Source: Natronomonas sp. | Lineage (GTDB): Archaea > Halobacteriota > Halobacteria > Halobacteriales > Haloarculaceae | NCBI GenBank assembly: GCA_007135435.1 | Contig: SLIW01000203.1 | Span: 1 to 7,951, forward strand | Direction: 5' to 3' | DNA length: 7,951 bases | Shown here: positions 6,076 through 7,951 of the stretch, piece by piece | Layout: each line of letters starts with the position of its first letter | How positions within the stretch are numbered: the stretch's first letter is position 1 | Notes under the pieces: model-generated | Told to the model about the DNA's origin: nothing | The model's database searches: none | Seen by the model: the letters and a program-made list of their open reading frames with translations, nothing else | Translations under genes and position numbers: made by a program

Positions 6076-7581
6076 ATGGAGCCCGCGGCGGCGATCCGGA
6101 GCGCGCTGGCGGTGTTACAGCGGCCCGACGACGTCCTGCCGGTGTACTTCCTCACGCCGGCGGTGAGCGTCGTGGTGCAGACCGTGGTGACCGGTGGCGT
6201 GGCCGTGGCGATGCTGTACCTCTGGGCGACGAGCCGGCTCGAGCGCGTCCTGGCCGCGCTCGCGGGACGGGAGCTGCAGCCGCCACCGCCGGACGCACCA
6301 GCGGAGGCGTTCGACGAGTGGGCCGCGTCGATCGCGCCCGCGCTGGAGCCAGTCGCGACGCCGGTGGTCGCCCTGGTCGCGGTGGCGACCGTCCTCGCGG
6401 CGGTCGTGGTCTTCGCGGCGGTCGTCGTCGCCGTCACCGCCGCGCAGCTGTCGGCGTGTCACGGGCGGCTCCGGGACCGACGCGGCATGACGGCGGCGGT
6501 GCGCGGGGTCGGGCGGTTCTGGACGTCCATCCTCCTGGTACGCGTGCTGGAGGTCGCGATATGGGCCGTCACCGTCGTCACGGCGCTGGCGACCGTCGCG
6601 GTCGCGCTCCTCGCCGGCGGTCTGGTGGGTGTGTTCGTGTCCATCGTCGTCGTCCCCGCCGCCACCGGCGTCCTCCTGGCGGCCCGGGCGGTCTTCGCCT
6701 TCACCGTCGTCGCCGTGGTCGTTGACGACGTCGGCGTCGGCGACGCCGTCCGCGGCACCCTCGAGTTCATCGCCGTGAACCCCGCCGCGGCGGTCGCCTA
6801 CTACGTCCTCGCTGCCGGCGGGGTCGTCGGGCTGTCGGCGCTCGCCGTGCTGCTCGCCATCGTCGGTGGCGCCCCGCTCGTCACCGTGCTCGGGTTCGCG
6901 TTCGTCGCGCCGTTCCTCGACCTGGTCAAGACGGGACTCTACGGCGGCCACCGCGGCACCGTCTCGCCGCCCGCCGCGCCCGACGAGCGGCTCGTCGCCC
7001 GGCTCGGCCGCGGCCTCCGCAGGGGGTGCAGGGAGGCCGTTACCTTCGTCCGCCGGGCGCCCCACCTCCACGGCCTGGCGGCCGCCATCCTCCTCGGCGG
7101 CGGCGTCCTCGGGTGGTGGTCCGCCGGACCGTTCGCCGACGCCGTCTCGACGTCGATCGCCGGGCGCCTGGCGGATCACGAGCCGGTGACGGCGACGGCG
7201 ACCTTCGCCGCGAACAACTGGACGGTCGCCGTGGGCGCCTCCCTCGGTGGGCTCGTCCTCGCCGTCCCGGCGGCGAGTGCACTGCTCGTCAACGGCGTCG
7301 TCCTCGGCGTCTACGCCAGGACCGAGGAGGCGCCGCTCGAGCTGCTCGCGTTCGTCCTCCCCCACGGGATCCTCGAGCTGCCCGCGATCGTGGTCGCCGG
7401 GGCCCTCGGGCTGCACCTCGGGGTCGTCGCCTGGCGGTCGTGGGTGGGCAACGACGGAGAGGCGCTCGCCGAGGAGCTCAGGCGGGCCTTCTGGGTGCTC
7501 GTCGGCCTCGGGGTGGTGCTGGTCGTCGCGGCGATCGTCGAGGGGTTCGTGAGCCCCTACTACTACCGCCCGTTCCTGTGA
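6076..7581 (+). CDS. Polytopic membrane protein with C-terminal SpoIIM (stage II sporulation protein M) domain
   Basis: Protein of 501 residues with many membrane spans. The N-terminal half (about 20-315) has roughly six hydrophobic segments and a V-V-V-D-D-V-G-V-x-D-A-V-R loop followed by E-F-I-x-x-N-P, like the DUF7544/DUF975-type membrane domains of haloarchaea. The C-terminal part (about 328-501) is a SpoIIM domain: a span, a T-F-A-A-N-N-W-T-V-A segment with N380-N381, a long hydrophobic hairpin, the signature L-P-H-G-I-L-E-L-P (428-436), and a last span ending E-G-F-V-S-P-Y-Y. In Bacillus SpoIIM takes part in membrane migration and peptidoglycan hydrolysis during engulfment. Archaea neither sporulate nor have that wall, so its role here is unknown and is more likely membrane remodelling or transport. 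The start ATG 6076 is set by the first in-frame Met and the promoter-like box upstream. The last 11 nt lie in the first unit of a short tandem repeat. Confidence 0.87.
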   Translation: MEPAAAIRSALAVLQRPDDVLPVYFLTPAVSVVVQTVVTGGVAVAMLYLWATSRLERVLAALAGRELQPPPPDAPAEAFDEWAASIAPALEPVATPVVALVAVATVLAAVVVFAAVVVAVTAAQLSACHGRLRDRRGMTAAVRGVGRFWTSILLVRVLEVAIWAVTVVTALATVAVALLAGGLVGVFVSIVVVPAATGVLLAARAVFAFTVVAVVVDDVGVGDAVRGTLEFIAVNPAAAVAYYVLAAGGVVGLSALAVLLAIVGGAPLVTVLGFAFVAPFLDLVKTGLYGGHRGTVSPPAAPDERLVARLGRGLRRGCREAVTFVRRAPHLHGLAAAILLGGGVLGWWSAGPFADAVSTSIAGRLADHEPVTATATFAANNWTVAVGASLGGLVLAVPAASALLVNGVVLGVYARTEEAPLELLAFVLPHGILELPAIVVAGALGLHLGVVAWRSWVGNDGEALAEELRRAFWVLVGLGVVLVVAAIVEGFVSPYYYRPFL

Positions 7582-7631
7582 GCTGTCCCCCCGTTCCCGT
7601 GATGAGTCTCACGTTCCCGTGAGGTGTCGCA
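7571..7631 (+). repeat. 20-21-bp tandem repeat, three units, spanning the stop codon of the SpoIIM-domain gene
   Basis: Units start at 7571 (CGTTCCTGTGAGCTGTC, 21 bp), 7592 (CGTTCCCGTGATGAGTC, 20 bp) and 7612 (CGTTCCCGTGAGGTGTC, 20 bp), followed by a degraded GTTCCGTGCGA from 7632. The core CGTTCC(C/T)GTGA holds the TGA that ends the gene in unit 1. The extra units lie downstream and code for nothing. They may be a slippage product or part of a 3' end signal; no T-rich terminator is visible beside them. Confidence 0.75.
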
Positions 7632-7700
7632 GTTCCGTGCGACGATCCGTTCGTTCCGCCGACGACTCGTCTTGCGGCGCTGCCGGTCGGCCTGCCTGCG

Positions 7701-7796
7701 GAACCACTATGGCGGACGACACCGGGAACGTTGAACCACTATGGCGGTCGCCGCCGGGAGCGCGGAACCACTATGGCGTCCCCGGTCCAAAACTGG
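7701..7796 (+). repeat. Three 32-bp tandem units with the core GAACCACTATGGCG, upstream of the DUF5791-like gene
   Basis: The 14-mer GAACCACTATGGCG is exact at 7701-7714, 7733-7746 and 7765-7778, always 32 bp apart. Units 1 and 2 also match over most of the remaining 18 bp (about 26 of 32 positions identical, sharing CCGGGA); unit 3 diverges after the core. The spacing is far too short for a CRISPR array. GAACCA-CTATGG resembles a haloarchaeal BRE plus TATA-like box, so the units may be duplicated promoters or repeated binding sites for a regulator of the gene at 7806. Confidence 0.85.
7770..7777 (+). promoter_or_regulatory. Candidate TATA-like box (ACTATGGC) in the last repeat unit, for the DUF5791-like gene
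   Basis: The centre of CTATGG in the third repeat unit is about 32 nt ahead of the ATG at 7806, which would give a transcript with a leader of roughly 5 nt. No Shine-Dalgarno precedes the ATG. The box is weak (two G), and AAAAC at 7789-7793 is too close to the ATG to be a better candidate, so this is a tentative call. Confidence 0.35.
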
Positions 7797-7798
7797 AC
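7785..7798. promoter_or_regulatory. Inverted repeat GTCCA-AAAC-TGGAC just before the DUF5791-like gene
   Basis: GTCCA (7785-7789) and TGGAC (7794-7798) are perfect inverted arms around AAAC, ending 7 nt before the ATG at 7806. This is where the transcription start would fall if the upstream CTATGG is the TATA box. It could be an operator; with only 5-bp arms chance is possible. Confidence 0.35.
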
Positions 7799-7805
7799 AT
7801 CCGAC

Positions 7806-7951
7806 ATGTTCCACGACGTCGTCGACGACGCAGGCGAACGATCGCCCGATGAGCTCCACGAGCGGTACGAGGAGGAACTGGTCGCCGCGATCGACGCACG
7901 GGGCCTGGAGACGGTCGCCGCGGAGGCGGGCGTCGAGGCGGCCACGCTCCG
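7806..7951 (+). CDS. N-terminal part of a small acidic haloarchaeal protein, probably DUF5791 family (3'-truncated by the window)
   Basis: The window ends after 48 codons (plus two bases), all open. The peptide is soluble and acidic with no signal or membrane segment: M-F-H-D-V-V-D-D, then S-P-D-E-L-H-E-R-Y-E-E-E-L (a charged helix), then G-L-E-T-V-A-A-E-A-G-V-E-A-A-T-L, which has the look of a small helix-turn-helix-like pair of helices. The pattern x-L-R/H-x-x-Y-x-x-x-L followed by G-x-x-x-V-A-x-E-x-G-V matches my recollection of DUF5791, a family of about 130-140 residues of unknown function found in Halobacteria. The start ATG 7806 is preceded by repeats with promoter-like cores and no Shine-Dalgarno. 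The assignment rests on a short segment and is only moderately certain; that this frame is coding is more certain because of its third-position GC and charge pattern. Confidence 0.62.
   Translation, partial: MFHDVVDDAGERSPDELHERYEEELVAAIDARGLETVAAEAGVEAATL

Larger units (their letters stand above)
7582..7805. other. Intergenic region, 224 bp, occupied by short repeats; no terminator or RNA gene seen
   Basis: Between the SpoIIM-domain gene and the last gene no reading frame looks real: the one open frame across 7619-7852 is arginine-rich and runs into the last gene in another frame. The region holds the tail of a 20-21-bp repeat (to 7631), about 69 bp without clear structure except a short GCCG-GT-CGGC palindrome near 7682, and then a 32-bp-period repeat from 7701 to 7796. 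No T-run suitable as an archaeal terminator was found. Confidence 0.7.

Noticed and set aside
6115..7416. A 433-codon open frame on the - strand opposite the SpoIIM-domain gene
   Set aside because: Low-complexity charged translation (R, G, D, E, H) with no hydrophobic core. It is the antisense shadow of a membrane protein in GC-rich DNA.
7667..7700. Possible transcription terminator hairpin near GCCGGTCGGC
   Set aside because: The palindrome has only 4-bp arms and is not followed by a T-run, so a terminator is not supported.
7701..7796. Possible small CRISPR array
   Set aside because: The period is 32 bp with a 14-bp core, leaving 18-bp gaps that are themselves similar between the first two units. 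CRISPR arrays have longer repeats and unique 30-40-bp spacers.
7619..7852. A 77-codon + strand frame across the intergenic repeats
   Set aside because: Arg-rich composition ending in a run of arginines; it crosses the repeats and overlaps the better supported frame starting at 7806.

Overview
This window reads as chromosomal DNA of a haloarchaeon (class Halobacteria). It is very GC-rich and almost every codon ends in G or C. The proteins are acidic (many D/E, few K), promoters look archaeal (TATA-like boxes about 27-30 nt ahead of leaderless ATGs), and several proteins match families known only from Halobacteria. I cannot assign a genus. All genes I support lie on the + strand; no RNA gene, insertion sequence or CRISPR array was seen.

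Layout. (1) 1-1127: the C-terminal part of a TadC/FlaJ-like inner-membrane platform protein (type II secretion system F family), cut by the window start. (2) 1222-6042: a tightly packed set of four haloarchaeal proteins of unknown function (families I recall as DUF7283, DUF7285, DUF7284 and DUF7286), starting from a leaderless promoter and continuing with overlapping or stop/start-coupled genes. Each has one N-terminal membrane segment; in three of them an Arg-Gly or Arg-Ala pair precedes it, as in class III (type IV pilin-like) signal peptides. The natural reading is that they are minor pilins, pseudopilins or accessory parts of a Tad-like pilus or secretion machine whose platform is encoded just upstream. 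(3) 6076-7581: a polytopic membrane protein with a C-terminal SpoIIM domain, apparently with its own leaderless promoter. (4) 7582-7805: a 224-bp intergenic region with two families of short tandem repeats. (5) 7806 to the end: the first 48 codons of a small acidic haloarchaeal protein (probably DUF5791).

The genes are of types usually found together in haloarchaea, so gene content is not surprising. The unusual points are in the DNA between genes. An exact 26-bp tandem duplication at the DUF7284/DUF7286 junction creates two successive 9-codon minicistrons linked by GTGA stop/start overlaps. A 32-bp-period repeat carries a promoter-like GAACCACTATGGCG core three times ahead of the last gene. 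A 20-21-bp repeat runs across the stop codon of the SpoIIM gene. I see no clear evidence of a wholly new system; the best candidate for undescribed biology is the pseudopilin-like set itself, whose function is unknown.
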